In this document: positions 15,936 through 23,420 of the stretch, one piece after another
Numbering within the stretch: the stretch's first letter is position 1
How the letters are laid out: each line of letters starts with the position of its first letter
Assembly (NCBI GenBank): GCA_016794625.1
Contig: JAEUGY010000068.1
Span: 1-64,000, forward strand
Origin: Opitutaceae bacterium
GTDB lineage: Bacteria > Verrucomicrobiota > Verrucomicrobiia > Opitutales > Opitutaceae
DNA: 64,000 nucleotides
Reading direction: 5' to 3'
Made by a program: the position numbers and the translations under genes
Notes under the pieces: model-generated
The model's database searches: none
Told to the model about the DNA's origin: nothing
Seen by the model: only the letters and a program-made list of their open reading frames with translations

Positions 15936-16463
15936 ATGAACAGCGTTTCCTGGACCCTGCGGCGGCTGACCACGGTGGACGACCCGCACCTCGCGGGATT
16001 GGCCGACGTCTTGATCGACTGTGTCGAGGGCGGTGCCTCGGTGAGTTTCATGCTGCCCCTCACCCGGGACCGCGCGCTCGCCTTTTGGCGGCGGGTGGCG
16101 GAGGGGGTGCAGTCCGGATCGCGCGCGTTGCTCGTGGCCGAGGACGCGCAGGGCATCTGCGGAACGGTTCAGCTCATCCTCGAACAACCAGAGAACCAGC
16201 CCCATCGGGCCGATCTGGCGAAGATGCTGGTGCACCGGCGCGTGCGACGCCAGGGCGTCGCCACCGCGCTGCTCCGGGGTGCGGAGGACATGGCCAAAGC
16301 GTGCGGCAAGACCCTCTTGGTCCTCGATACGGTGACGGACAGCCCGGCCGCCCGACTCTACGAGCAGCTCGGCTGGGTGAAAGTGGGAGACATCCCTGGC
16401 TTCGCGCTCTGGCCGCAGGGCGGACGGTGTGGCACGACTTACTACTACCGCGAACTGAATTGA
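15936..16463 (+). CDS. GNAT-family N-acetyltransferase
   Basis: This 175-residue protein has a complete GNAT fold: SFMLPLTRDRALAFWRRV (helix 2), ALLVAEDAQGICGTVQLIL (strands 2-4), the acetyl-CoA loop HRRVRRQGVATALL (about residues 99-112) and LLVLDTVTDSPAARLYEQLGWVKVGDIP at the C-terminus. Single-domain proteins like this acetylate small amines, including some antibiotics. It sits alone 120 bases after the regulator gene. The substrate cannot be deduced. Confidence 0.88.
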   Translation: MNSVSWTLRRLTTVDDPHLAGLADVLIDCVEGGASVSFMLPLTRDRALAFWRRVAEGVQSGSRALLVAEDAQGICGTVQLILEQPENQPHRADLAKMLVHRRVRRQGVATALLRGAEDMAKACGKTLLVLDTVTDSPAARLYEQLGWVKVGDIPGFALWPQGGRCGTTYYYRELN

Positions 16464-16569
16464 AGCGGTCGCAAACGATTCACCGTTGTCCGGAGTGGAT
16501 TCCGTGTAAGAAACCACGCGCCGCAGGTTCCAATCAAGAGATGACCACGCGTCCTCCCTCACTCCTCCG

Positions 16570-17949
16570 ATGAACTACCGCTTCCTCTTGCCCGCAATCG
16601 CTCTCTTGCTGATGCCACCCGCGCCGGGTCGCGCCGCCCTGACCGAAGCCGAGGTCCAGCGCACGCTCGCGCCGCGCTTCCAAGCTGGCCTGCTCCAAGC
16701 CGTGTCGGTGGGCGTGGTCCAGCCGGGTGGGACCCTGCTGGTCCACGGCGGCACGCTGGCCCCTGACCTCAGTGCGGCGCCCTCGGACCGAACCCTCTAC
16801 GAAATCGGATCGATCACCAAGGTGTTTACCGGACTGCTGCTGGCCGATGCGGTGGTGCGGGGAGAAGTGACGCTCGACACGACCTTGTCGACGCTGCTGC
16901 CGCCGGACGTGGTGCTGCCGGACGGCGCCGGTGACCGGATCACCCTGCGCATGCTGTCCACCCACACCTCCGGGCTCCCCCGCATCCCGGTGGAGATTCC
17001 GGCCGATGACTATCGCGACCCCTATGCCCGGTACGGCGAGACTGAATTGTGGGCCACCCTTTGTCGCGTGAAACTGGATTTTCCGCCCGGCGAAAAGGCG
17101 AGCTACAGCAACCTGGCTGCGGGATTGCTCGGCACGTTGCTGGCCCGACGGGCGGGCGTGAGTTTTGAAACGCTGCTGGCGGAACGGATCGCGCGTCCGC
17201 TGGGCCTGGTGGATACCGGGGTGGCCGTTCCGGAACGGGACCAAGCCCGGCGGGCGCCTCCCTTCACCTCGGCGGGACAACCTTGGACACCCTGGGATTT
17301 CAAGGCGCTGGCCGGCGCGGGCGGCATCCGGTCCAGCCTCGCGGACATGGTGCGGTTCGCCACGGTGATGTTGCAGCCCAAGGGCCATCCGCTCGAGGCG
17401 GCGATTGAGCTGGCCTGGACCAAGCAGACCCTCAAGCAGAGCCTGACCCCGGGTGGACAAGGATTGGGCTGGATGGTGGCCGGCGATGGCCGCACGCGCT
17501 GGCACAACGGCATGACCGGAGGTTTCCATGCGGCCCTGTTCGTCAATCGCGATCTGGGCATTGCCACCGTGCTGCTTAGCAACCGGTCTCATCCGGCCGG
17601 AACGGAAATCGCGGAGGAGCTGGTCCGCCGGGCCGCCGGCCTGCCCGAGCGGGTCGCACCCAACCGGGATCGCGCCGAAGTGGCGCTGACGATCGAACAA
17701 CTCGATCGCTGTGTGGGCACGTTCCGCCTCGCCCCCCAGTTCGCGTTGACCTTCGAGCGACAAAACCTCGCCCTGTTTCTGACCCCGACGGGACAGCCCC
17801 AAAGCCGCCTGTTTTCGGCGTCCCCCGACACCTTCTTTTCCCGCCTCGTACTCGCCGACGTGGTCTTTGAGCTACCCGCCGATGGCGGCCCGGCGACCGC
17901 CGTCGTACTCAAGCAAAACGGACGGGAGATCCGCGGCCTGCGCGAGTGA
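16570..17949 (+). CDS. Exported serine hydrolase, class C beta-lactamase / PBP-like
   Basis: The 459-residue protein opens with a signal peptide (FLLPAIALLLMPPAPGRA) that routes it to the periplasm. The three catalytic motifs of the family are present: SITK (Ser81, Lys84), YSN (about 179-181) and HNG in WHNGMTGGFHAA replacing KTG. A small C-terminal beta domain follows (LTIEQLDRCVGTFRLAPQFALTFERQ), common in esterase and peptidase members. It is more likely a peptidase or esterase than a true antibiotic-degrading enzyme, since the third motif is HxG. It is a stand-alone gene that converges on the toxin-antitoxin pair. Confidence 0.87.
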   Translation: MNYRFLLPAIALLLMPPAPGRAALTEAEVQRTLAPRFQAGLLQAVSVGVVQPGGTLLVHGGTLAPDLSAAPSDRTLYEIGSITKVFTGLLLADAVVRGEVTLDTTLSTLLPPDVVLPDGAGDRITLRMLSTHTSGLPRIPVEIPADDYRDPYARYGETELWATLCRVKLDFPPGEKASYSNLAAGLLGTLLARRAGVSFETLLAERIARPLGLVDTGVAVPERDQARRAPPFTSAGQPWTPWDFKALAGAGGIRSSLADMVRFATVMLQPKGHPLEAAIELAWTKQTLKQSLTPGGQGLGWMVAGDGRTRWHNGMTGGFHAALFVNRDLGIATVLLSNRSHPAGTEIAEELVRRAAGLPERVAPNRDRAEVALTIEQLDRCVGTFRLAPQFALTFERQNLALFLTPTGQPQSRLFSASPDTFFSRLVLADVVFELPADGGPATAVVLKQNGREIRGLRE

Positions 17950-17983
17950 TCCCCCCGCGCTCAGCTACGCACTGGGCTATTCC

Positions 17984-18340
17984 TTACGCACTCTGCAATT
18001 TGCGCCGGGCAGGCACGAACCTGATCTCAACACGTTTGTGGAGGGCCTCCGCAATGCGGTGGAGCATGGCCATGGAGTGTCCTTGGTAATCCGCGTCTTC
18101 CAGCTCTGATATCACCGATTGCGTGGTGCCGATGCGGTCGGCCAACTGCTTCTGGGTGAGACCCGCTTTACGCCGTAGGTCATGGATTTGCTGCGCCACG
18201 GTGTTGTCGACGCCCACTTTCTCGCGAAAAGCGATGTCCGCAGCAGAGGGCGGAAAAGCTCGGTCGAGGAGCTCGCTCGCGGTGGGCACCTTGTTGCTCG
18301 GGCCTGTTTTCCTCCCGGGTCGGACGGTATCGGTTTTCAT
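17984..18340 (-). CDS. higA: HigA-type antitoxin, XRE helix-turn-helix
   Basis: The 118-residue protein has a disordered basic N-terminus (about residues 1-20) and a XRE-type helix-turn-helix in the C-terminal half: LRRKAGLTQKQLADRIGTTQSVISELED (about 55-82), then AMLHRIAEALHKRVEIRFVP. It is the second gene of the pair; its ATG overlaps the toxin stop as ATGA. Toxin-before-antitoxin order is characteristic of higBA. It should neutralise the toxin by binding it and repress the operon through the twin ATCGG-N6-CCGAT sites upstream of the toxin gene. Confidence 0.88.
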   Translation of the reverse strand: MKTDTVRPGRKTGPSNKVPTASELLDRAFPPSAADIAFREKVGVDNTVAQQIHDLRRKAGLTQKQLADRIGTTQSVISELEDADYQGHSMAMLHRIAEALHKRVEIRFVPARRKLQSA

Positions 18341-18720
18341 TGCTTTCTTCCTTTAAAGGTGTGGGCCTCGCGATCCTCCACGTACTTGTTCTTCCGCGCA
18401 ATCGCTCGATTCAGCTCGACAGGCGGAATCTTGGTTTCCTTCGTAAAACTGCACGCAAGCACCGCAGCGGTTCGTCCATCGAAAAAATACAGGATGCGGT
18501 AGTTCACCTGCAGAAACTTGATCCGGAGCTCATATATGCCGTCTCGCAAAATGTCCGCGTGGGGTCGCCTGAGCTCGTGCCCCATGGTTTCCAGCAGGGC
18601 GATCGCTTTCCAACACTTGTTGAAGGCATCCCGATTCTCTCCCCTTAGTTGCGCCAGCCAGTCCCAGACCGGTGCGATGTTTTCATCTTCCTGATAGAAT
18701 ATGACATGAGTTTGGGGCAT
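18337..18720 (-). CDS. higB: HigB/Gp49-type toxin of a toxin-antitoxin pair
   Basis: This 127-residue RelE-superfamily protein is of the phage-derived Gp49 (HigB-like) group: VIFYQEDENIAPVWDWLAQL, a helical segment ending HADILRDGIYELRIKF, then NYRILYFFDGRTAAVLACSFTK and PVELNRAIARKN. The pattern of arginine and lysine residues in YELRIK and FTKET matches toxins that cut ribosome-bound mRNA. A good ribosome-binding sequence, GGAAAGAG, lies directly before the ATG. It is translationally coupled to the antitoxin. The catalytic residues look intact, so it is probably active, but that is inferred. Confidence 0.88.
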   Translation of the reverse strand: MPQTHVIFYQEDENIAPVWDWLAQLRGENRDAFNKCWKAIALLETMGHELRRPHADILRDGIYELRIKFLQVNYRILYFFDGRTAAVLACSFTKETKIPPVELNRAIARKNKYVEDREAHTFKGRKQ

Positions 18721-18732
18721 CTCTTTCCAGGC

Positions 18733-18786
18733 AAGATATCGGTTATTTCCGATATTCTGTCAATCTAATTATCGGATTTTTCCGAT
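18733..18786 (-). promoter_or_regulatory. higBA promoter with two operators
   Basis: Two dyads share the core ATCGG-N6-CCGAT: ATATCGG/CCGATAT at 18736-18755 and ATCGGA/TCCGAT at 18771-18786. Their centres are 33 bp apart, about three helical turns, so repressor dimers would lie on one face. A perfect TTGACA on the minus strand (18763-18758) lies between them, and a TATCTT-like -10 (18738-18733, 19-base spacer) overlaps the nearer site. This supports autorepression by the antitoxin or by the toxin-antitoxin complex. Confidence 0.75.
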
Positions 18787-19108
18787 GCAGTTTTAAGCTG
18801 CTGGTTTCACCCCGTTGAACCGGTCATTAGAAAACTCGACCAAGATCCTGTTGTCTCCAGGTATGCGGTTGCCTCTCAGGCGAACGCGAAAGCTAAAGAA
18901 TGCCTTTCCAGCACGATCTGGGATCGGTCAGTTTCCGCTTATACCTTGTAGGCGGCCTCGCTGAGGCCGCGCCGACACCGGCGGAAAATCTCGATTTCCA
19001 CCCCGGTGCATCGTCGTCAGATTGATTTCTCAGGAGAGAGAGCCCCCGATGGCTTTGCACTGTAGCCTCCTGAACGTCGACAACTCCGCTCATTTCTTCG
19101 TGTGGCGC
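18787..19108. other. Gene-free stretch holding a palindromic repeat
   Basis: No convincing gene is present. The only reading frame of note, a short leftward one at 18893-19093, consists largely of translated repeat. The useful content is the GC-rich palindrome at 18952-18970, listed separately. The rest is AT-richer than the flanking genes, with no matching promoter or terminator that I can defend. Confidence 0.5.
18952..18970 (+). repeat. GC-rich palindromic repeat, left copy
   Basis: A perfect 8-bp stem, GCGGCCTC with GAGGCCGC, encloses the loop GCT. Eighteen bases (GGCCTCGCTGAGGCCGCG) recur in reverse orientation at 21196-21214. The shape is that of REP-like intergenic elements. The two copies flank the AT-rich patch with the three unrecognised membrane genes. 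Confidence 0.6.
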
Positions 19109-19471
19109 TTAGGACCAAACTACCTTTTCCCAGAGGCCAGACCAAAGAAACACCTGTAAGCAGACCAATACCCACAAAATAATCTCAATTCCCCGGGCTT
19201 TGACGGTTCTCCTATCGTTATATTGAAGGAGAAACGCCTTTCCCCCCTGCAAGCGTGAGTGCATTGCCAGCGCGATCAATAGGACGACAATCGCAAGACA
19301 ACATACGCAAATCAGAACCAAGGGCGTATTGGGATTCAGGGTGCTCTCGCGCAACTGGCTCTGATGCACCACCCAATTAACATTCAAGGAAATCATCCAG
19401 ACATACGAGTATATAGGTCTACGAAAAATTCCAAACAACTGCATCCCTTGAATATCACTTAAATTTTTCAT
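19109..19471 (-). CDS. Hypothetical small membrane protein
   Basis: I do not recognise this protein. From the ATG at 19471 it has 120 residues; ATGs at 19495 and further upstream are possible. It shows three hydrophobic stretches: about 20-36 (IYSYVWMISLNVNWVV), 50-70 (PLVLICVCCLAIVVLLIALAM) and 96-114 (IEIILWVLVCLQVFLW), with the basic loop QYNDRRTVKARG before the last. This is a plausible inner-membrane protein with little outside the bilayer. Base composition is clearly more AT-rich than the neighbours at both sides of the patch, which hints at acquisition or relaxed selection. Confidence 0.5.
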   Translation of the reverse strand: MKNLSDIQGMQLFGIFRRPIYSYVWMISLNVNWVVHQSQLRESTLNPNTPLVLICVCCLAIVVLLIALAMHSRLQGGKAFLLQYNDRRTVKARGIEIILWVLVCLQVFLWSGLWEKVVWS

Positions 19472-19747
19472 CACATTCAGCCAATTTCTTCGCATACTCG
19501 GCCCAAGGCGGGTTCTCAAGTGCTGCTCTGAATCTCGACACACGGCATCCTGATCGGAAGATCCAGCTGGCCAACCACCTACAGCAGGAAATGGGCGTGC
19601 TCGTGGTCTGGCTTGCTGCTGCTTTGCACTGGAGAAACCTGGTCGCCCTCCGCGCCCGCCTTTGCCGATTTCGACGCAGTGTAACAGTGTCGCGACATGG
19701 ACCCTTGTTTTGAGCGCCTAGCCTCAAATCTTGGACGCCCATGTGAG

Positions 19748-20284
19748 CTATAACGGACGTTTTTTCCCGACCCGAGACAAGGTGTTTTCATCGTAGTACT
19801 CCCATACTCGCGGCCCTCGTGGATCTTCCTCAGATTTGGGTAGCAGCAACGCGGATCGGAGTTTACTGTTATCCGAAGTTTCTAGAGCTTGGAAGGTCTC
19901 GCGATCGATCACACAAACATAAGAGTACATATTGTCGCGCCAAAAAAAACCAACACGAATTCCAATAGACTCTGGAGTCACAACCACATAATCAACTTCC
20001 GGTGGAATTCGCATTGCTTCTTCGCGATCTGCCTTACGCGCAGTCAATTTCTTCAAGTCAATCCCTCCGCTCCTCAATTCGCGGCCGTTCAAAGGCCCAG
20101 CCCGGACTCTCGCCTCCGCGATAAGATGATCAAGGAGCGACGCGCAGGCAGATTGAAGACACTTGTTGAGGTCGAAAGCCTCATCAAATCTCAGAGTACA
20201 CAGCACAATTGGGGATTCCGTACGTGCCGCTTTTCCATGAGCGACGAGCAATGCGATCCACACAACGAGTATTAGCATATTCAT
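19748..20284 (-). CDS. Hypothetical exported protein
   Basis: This 178-residue protein is not recognised. The N-terminus MNMLILVVWIALLVAHGKAA is a signal peptide or anchor. The body has a charged middle (KKLTARKADREEAMRIPPEV) and a beta-rich stretch VDYVVVTPESIGIRVGFFWRDN, then EYYDENTLSRVGKKRPL. The gene starts 26 bases after the stop of the next upstream protein, with which it shares general design: an N-terminal hydrophobic segment, then a strand pattern IxxVVV...FF. They may be distant paralogs cotranscribed as a pair. Composition is AT-rich compared with the rest of the window. Confidence 0.6.
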   Translation of the reverse strand: MNMLILVVWIALLVAHGKAARTESPIVLCTLRFDEAFDLNKCLQSACASLLDHLIAEARVRAGPLNGRELRSGGIDLKKLTARKADREEAMRIPPEVDYVVVTPESIGIRVGFFWRDNMYSYVCVIDRETFQALETSDNSKLRSALLLPKSEEDPRGPRVWEYYDENTLSRVGKKRPL

Positions 20285-20310
20285 AGGGCATCATTTCGGA
20301 CACTCGGAGC

Positions 20311-20823
20311 TTATTTATTGTCGGGCCGATTGAAAGTAGCCTCGGCCGGATTCTCGTCTTCGTAACTTACCTCAAACTGCAGCGGAATAGTTGTCCCCCA
20401 TGGGTGCGCGTAGTATACCTTACTTCTTGATGCCTTAAGGGTAACCTTTTCAACCCGGATCGCCGAATAGTTCGGATGAAACCTCGGATAAAAGCCAACT
20501 TTTCCATTTTCCACCGAGGCCACTCGATCGTTACCCTTTCGGAAAAAGCAGACGAGCCAATAGTCGTCAAACTCGATGACGACAATATTTTCTATGCCGG
20601 CAGGCAATCGCGCGACCCCATCGGCCCGCAACACACGAGTAGCTTCAGCTACTATTCTCGTAAAGTTTTCCGGAGCGGCACCTGGTGACCCAAAACCCTG
20701 ACCCAATAAAACGGGGAAAATCGACGGTCGCACCACAAGAATGGACGCGCGAAGGTACGGAGCAAACGCGAGGATCGCGACGAGTGCCAACATAAAACCA
20801 ACTCCAACCAAGCCTTTAATCAT
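20311..20823 (-). CDS. Hypothetical membrane-anchored protein
   Basis: This 170-residue protein is not recognised. Residues 5-25 (LVGVGFMLALVAILAFAPYLR) form one transmembrane helix. The remainder is soluble, with GIENIVVIEFDDYWLVCFFRKGNDRVAS near residues 100-127, a beta-hairpin-like region, and a polar C-terminus (EDENPAEATFNRPDNK). It is followed at 26 bases by a second protein of similar layout. A perfect TATAAT on the minus strand at 20921-20916 might be its -10, but no matching -35 was found. The protein probably acts at the membrane surface; no function is proposed. Confidence 0.6.
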   Translation of the reverse strand: MIKGLVGVGFMLALVAILAFAPYLRASILVVRPSIFPVLLGQGFGSPGAAPENFTRIVAEATRVLRADGVARLPAGIENIVVIEFDDYWLVCFFRKGNDRVASVENGKVGFYPRFHPNYSAIRVEKVTLKASRSKVYYAHPWGTTIPLQFEVSYEDENPAEATFNRPDNK

Positions 20824-21127
20824 TGGGATAGATGTTTAGCGCAGTTTAACACACAAAGAGCTCGTCAAAACTGATGTCTATATGCGAATTCGACTCTTTG
20901 TCCATCCAGTAATACATTATATTCTTCCCTCCGATGGATCCCGCGTCGCCTCTTCGCGATCCGCCATGCGCTCCGTCATTATTCTGTATACGCCTTACTT
21001 AACTCCTTATCTTCCCATTTAGCTCGTTGTAGATGCTTCTAGTTTTGAAGGGGCGGATTGATACAATTTCAAGAGACCTTGCGCCCGATCTGCTTATACT
21101 TGGCGGTCTTCGTCTCGCGCACGTTCC

Positions 21128-21153
21128 TTCGCGTCTCCGCGCCTCCGCGTGAG
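21128..21153. repeat. Intergenic repeat of the CTCCGCGCCTCCGCG kind
   Basis: The stretch contains GCGTCTCCGCGCCTCCGCG, a sequence I recognise as a widespread intergenic repeat in environmental bacterial genomes; its reverse strand reads CGCGGAGGCGCGGAGACGC. Only one copy is in the window, so the identification rests on memory of the family, not on copies here. Confidence 0.4.
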
Positions 21154-21177
21154 ATCCCTGCCGGCATAGGGACGGGC

Positions 21178-21214
21178 GGGACCGAAGGTCCCGTCGCGGC
21201 CTCAGCGAGGCCAC
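21178..21214 (-). repeat. Hairpin plus inverted copy of the GC-rich palindrome
   Basis: GGGACC-GAA-GGTCCC (21178-21192) is directly followed by GCGGCCTC-AGC-GAGGCCAC (21196-21214), the reverse-complement form of the element at 18952-18970 with one mismatched arm base. Together they look like a composite REP-like unit at the right border of the AT-rich patch. Confidence 0.55.
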
Positions 21215-21252
21215 CTCCAACGGGACGCGATTGTGGGCGGCCGGACGACGGC

Positions 21253-23337
21253 TCAGTCCGGTCGCTTGGCCGGGGCGGGTGTGCTTTTGCCCGGTTTCGG
21301 ATCGGGGAGTTTGACGCCGGCGTCGCGGAGGAGGTCGTTCACCGCGAAGCGCTGGGCGGGTCGCGGCGGACGGGCGGTGGCGGCGGCGAGTCGCGCGCCG
21401 GGTACACTCTGACCGCAGGGCGTGATGTGCGGAGGTGGAGTCACATCGACGGTCTTCTGTTTTCCGTCGAGCAGGCGAGCCGCCATGTCGGTCAGACCCA
21501 GCCGTTGCATGGTCTTTCTCAGCGCCGCCTTCATCTCCGGTTTGTACCAGAAGAAAAAGCTGCGCTGCTCCTGTTTCTCCTCGGGCGTGCGGGCCACGCA
21601 GACGGACTCCGCGTTGTACGGGTGCACGCCCGTGGCATAGATCTCGGTCGCCACGGTCATGGGCGTGGGAGTGAAGTCCTGCACCTGCTCCAGCCGGAAT
21701 CCCAGGTCCTTGGTCTTGAGGGCAAGCTCCGCCATGTCCTCCGGACGGGAACCCGGGTGGGAACTGATGAAGTAAGGGATGATCTGGGTCTTGGCCTTGC
21801 CCGCCTTCTTGGCGGCGCGGTCAAACTTCTCCTTGAACTTGTAGAAGAGATTGAAGGACGGTTTGCGCATGATGCGCAGCACATGGTCGCTCGTATGTTC
21901 GGGAGCGACTTTGAGACGCCCGGACACGTGGTGCGCCGCCAGTTCGTCGACGTAGCGTTCGTGGCTCGCCTTCGCCTCGGGCGAAGCGCCGTTTTCGTGC
22001 AAGAACAGATCGTAGCGGATACCGCTCGTGACGAACGCGTGGTTGACGCCCTCGGTCTCGCGCACGCTCTTGTAGATATCGAGCAGCGCGGTGTGGTCGG
22101 TGTCGAGGTTGCGGCAGACATTGGGCCAGATGCAGCTCGGACGGACACATTCGTCGCAGATCCACTGCTCCTTGCCCTTCATCTTGTACATGTTGGCCGA
22201 AGGGCCGCCGAGGTCGCTGATCGTGCCGCGGTAGTCCGGCATCTGTTTGATCGTTTCGACCTCGCGCAGGATGCTCTCCTTGCTCCGGCTCGCGACAAAC
22301 TTGCCCTGGTGGGCCGAGATCGTGCAAAAGCTGCACCCGCCAAAGCACCCACGATGCATGTTGATCGAGTGCTTGATCATCTCATACGCCGGGATCGGCC
22401 CGCGTTTGCGGTACTTCGGGTGCGGCAGGCGTGTGTAGGGCAGGTCGAAACTGGTATCGATCTCCTTCTCACTCATCGTGGGGAACGGAGGGTTCACCAC
22501 GAGCAGGCGTTCACCGGTGCGCTGGAGGAGTCGTCGCGCCTTGACGCGGTTCGACTCGGTTTCGATGTCCTTGAAATTTCGGGCGTAGCGTTCGCGGTCC
22601 GTGGTGCACTCCTCGTGCGAGTGCAGCGTGAAGTCGTCCCAGTTTTGATTCTTGGGCACCGGAGCCTCCGCCGGCAGCAGCACCGCGGTCTGCGGAATGG
22701 TGCGCAGCGACGAAAACGGCACGCCCCGTTTCAACAATCGGACGGTCTCCCGGAGTGGCAGTTCGCCCATGCCGTAGACGAGCAGATCGGCGCCGCTCTC
22801 GGCGAGGATCGACGGTTTCAGCGTATCGGACCAGTAGTCGTAGTGGGTCACCCGTCGCAGGCTGGCCTCGATGCCGCCGATCATGACGGGTGTATCCGGA
22901 AACAACTGCTTCAGGATTTGCGAATAGACGGTGGTGGCGTAGTCGGGACGGAAACCGTGTTCGCCGCCCGGGGTGTAGGCGTCTTCGCTGCGCAGCTTCT
23001 TGGCGGCGGTGTAGCGATTGACCATCGAATCCATGCACCCGGCCGTGACGCCGAAGAACATCCGGGGTGCGCCGAGCTTTTTGAAATCGCGCAGGTCATC
23101 GCGCCAGTTCGGCTGCGGCAGGATCGCGACGCGCAGACCCTCGGATTCGAGCAGGCGGCCGACAACCGCGGTGCCAAACGCCGGATGGTCGACATAGGCG
23201 TCGCCGGAGACGATGATCACATCGACGTAATCCCAGCCGCGGGCGGCAATCTCGTCCGCCGTGGTGGGCAGCCAGCGGCCTGGATCCCAGACGGGTTCGT
23301 GAGAGTAGACGGTGGAGGCGGAAGGACGGGTGGACAC
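21253..23337 (-). CDS. ygiQ: YgiQ-family radical SAM protein
   Basis: This 694-residue protein has a GTG start. The N-terminal UPF0313 domain contains YVDVIIVSGDAYVDHPAFGTA (about 37-57) and MIGGIEASLRRVTHYDYW. The radical SAM core has the CX3CX2C cluster motif CFGGCSFC (Cys331, Cys335, Cys338), which binds a [4Fe-4S] cluster and S-adenosylmethionine. A late cysteine group (WICDECVRPSCIWPNVC) could hold another cluster. The C-terminus after GVHPYNAES is the family's tail, ending in a basic disordered stretch. Length matches the family (about 650-750). The biological reaction of YgiQ proteins is still unknown. A perfect dyad lies just before the start. Confidence 0.9.
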   Translation of the reverse strand: MSTRPSASTVYSHEPVWDPGRWLPTTADEIAARGWDYVDVIIVSGDAYVDHPAFGTAVVGRLLESEGLRVAILPQPNWRDDLRDFKKLGAPRMFFGVTAGCMDSMVNRYTAAKKLRSEDAYTPGGEHGFRPDYATTVYSQILKQLFPDTPVMIGGIEASLRRVTHYDYWSDTLKPSILAESGADLLVYGMGELPLRETVRLLKRGVPFSSLRTIPQTAVLLPAEAPVPKNQNWDDFTLHSHEECTTDRERYARNFKDIETESNRVKARRLLQRTGERLLVVNPPFPTMSEKEIDTSFDLPYTRLPHPKYRKRGPIPAYEMIKHSINMHRGCFGGCSFCTISAHQGKFVASRSKESILREVETIKQMPDYRGTISDLGGPSANMYKMKGKEQWICDECVRPSCIWPNVCRNLDTDHTALLDIYKSVRETEGVNHAFVTSGIRYDLFLHENGASPEAKASHERYVDELAAHHVSGRLKVAPEHTSDHVLRIMRKPSFNLFYKFKEKFDRAAKKAGKAKTQIIPYFISSHPGSRPEDMAELALKTKDLGFRLEQVQDFTPTPMTVATEIYATGVHPYNAESVCVARTPEEKQEQRSFFFWYKPEMKAALRKTMQRLGLTDMAARLLDGKQKTVDVTPPPHITPCGQSVPGARLAAATARPPRPAQRFAVNDLLRDAGVKLPDPKPGKSTPAPAKRPD

Positions 23338-23348
23338 GTGGGAATCTA

Positions 23349-23364
23349 ACTATTCACGAATAGT
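23349..23364. promoter_or_regulatory. Perfect dyad upstream of ygiQ
   Basis: ACTATTC-AC-GAATAGT is a perfect inverted repeat, 7 bp per arm, centred about 20 bases before the GTG start of ygiQ. Its AT-rich sequence stands out against the GC-rich surroundings. It could be an operator or an mRNA hairpin that limits translation; I cannot decide which. Confidence 0.45.
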
Positions 23365-23420
23365 CGCAACGGGCAAAGCCGGATTTTCGCCGCCGGCCGG
23401 CGTTCCCGCCCAGCGGGCGT

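Larger units (their letters stand above)
20824..21252. other. Gene-free stretch with clustered intergenic repeats
   Basis: The half nearest 20824 is AT-rich and shows no gene; a TATAAT lies on the minus strand at 20921-20916. The half nearest 21252 is repeat DNA: a CTCCGCG-type repeat at 21128-21153, a hairpin GGGACC/GGTCCC at 21178-21192, and the inverted copy of the GC-rich palindrome at 21196-21214. Short frames here are translated repeat. Confidence 0.5.

Noticed and set aside
18893..19093. Leftward frame of 66 codons
   Set aside because: Its sequence is mostly the GC-rich palindromic repeat, and it has no start signal.
19455..19791. Possible remnant of a transposase in the AT-rich patch
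   Set aside because: Short arginine-rich frames here suggested one, but no DDE motif, inverted ends or target duplication could be found.
20999..21220. Leftward frame of 73 codons with EARRREG
   Set aside because: This peptide is what the common CGCGGAGGCGCGGAGACGC repeat encodes by chance.
21058..23349. Rightward frame of 763 codons
   Set aside because: It is antisense to ygiQ, whose own translation has a complete radical SAM motif set.
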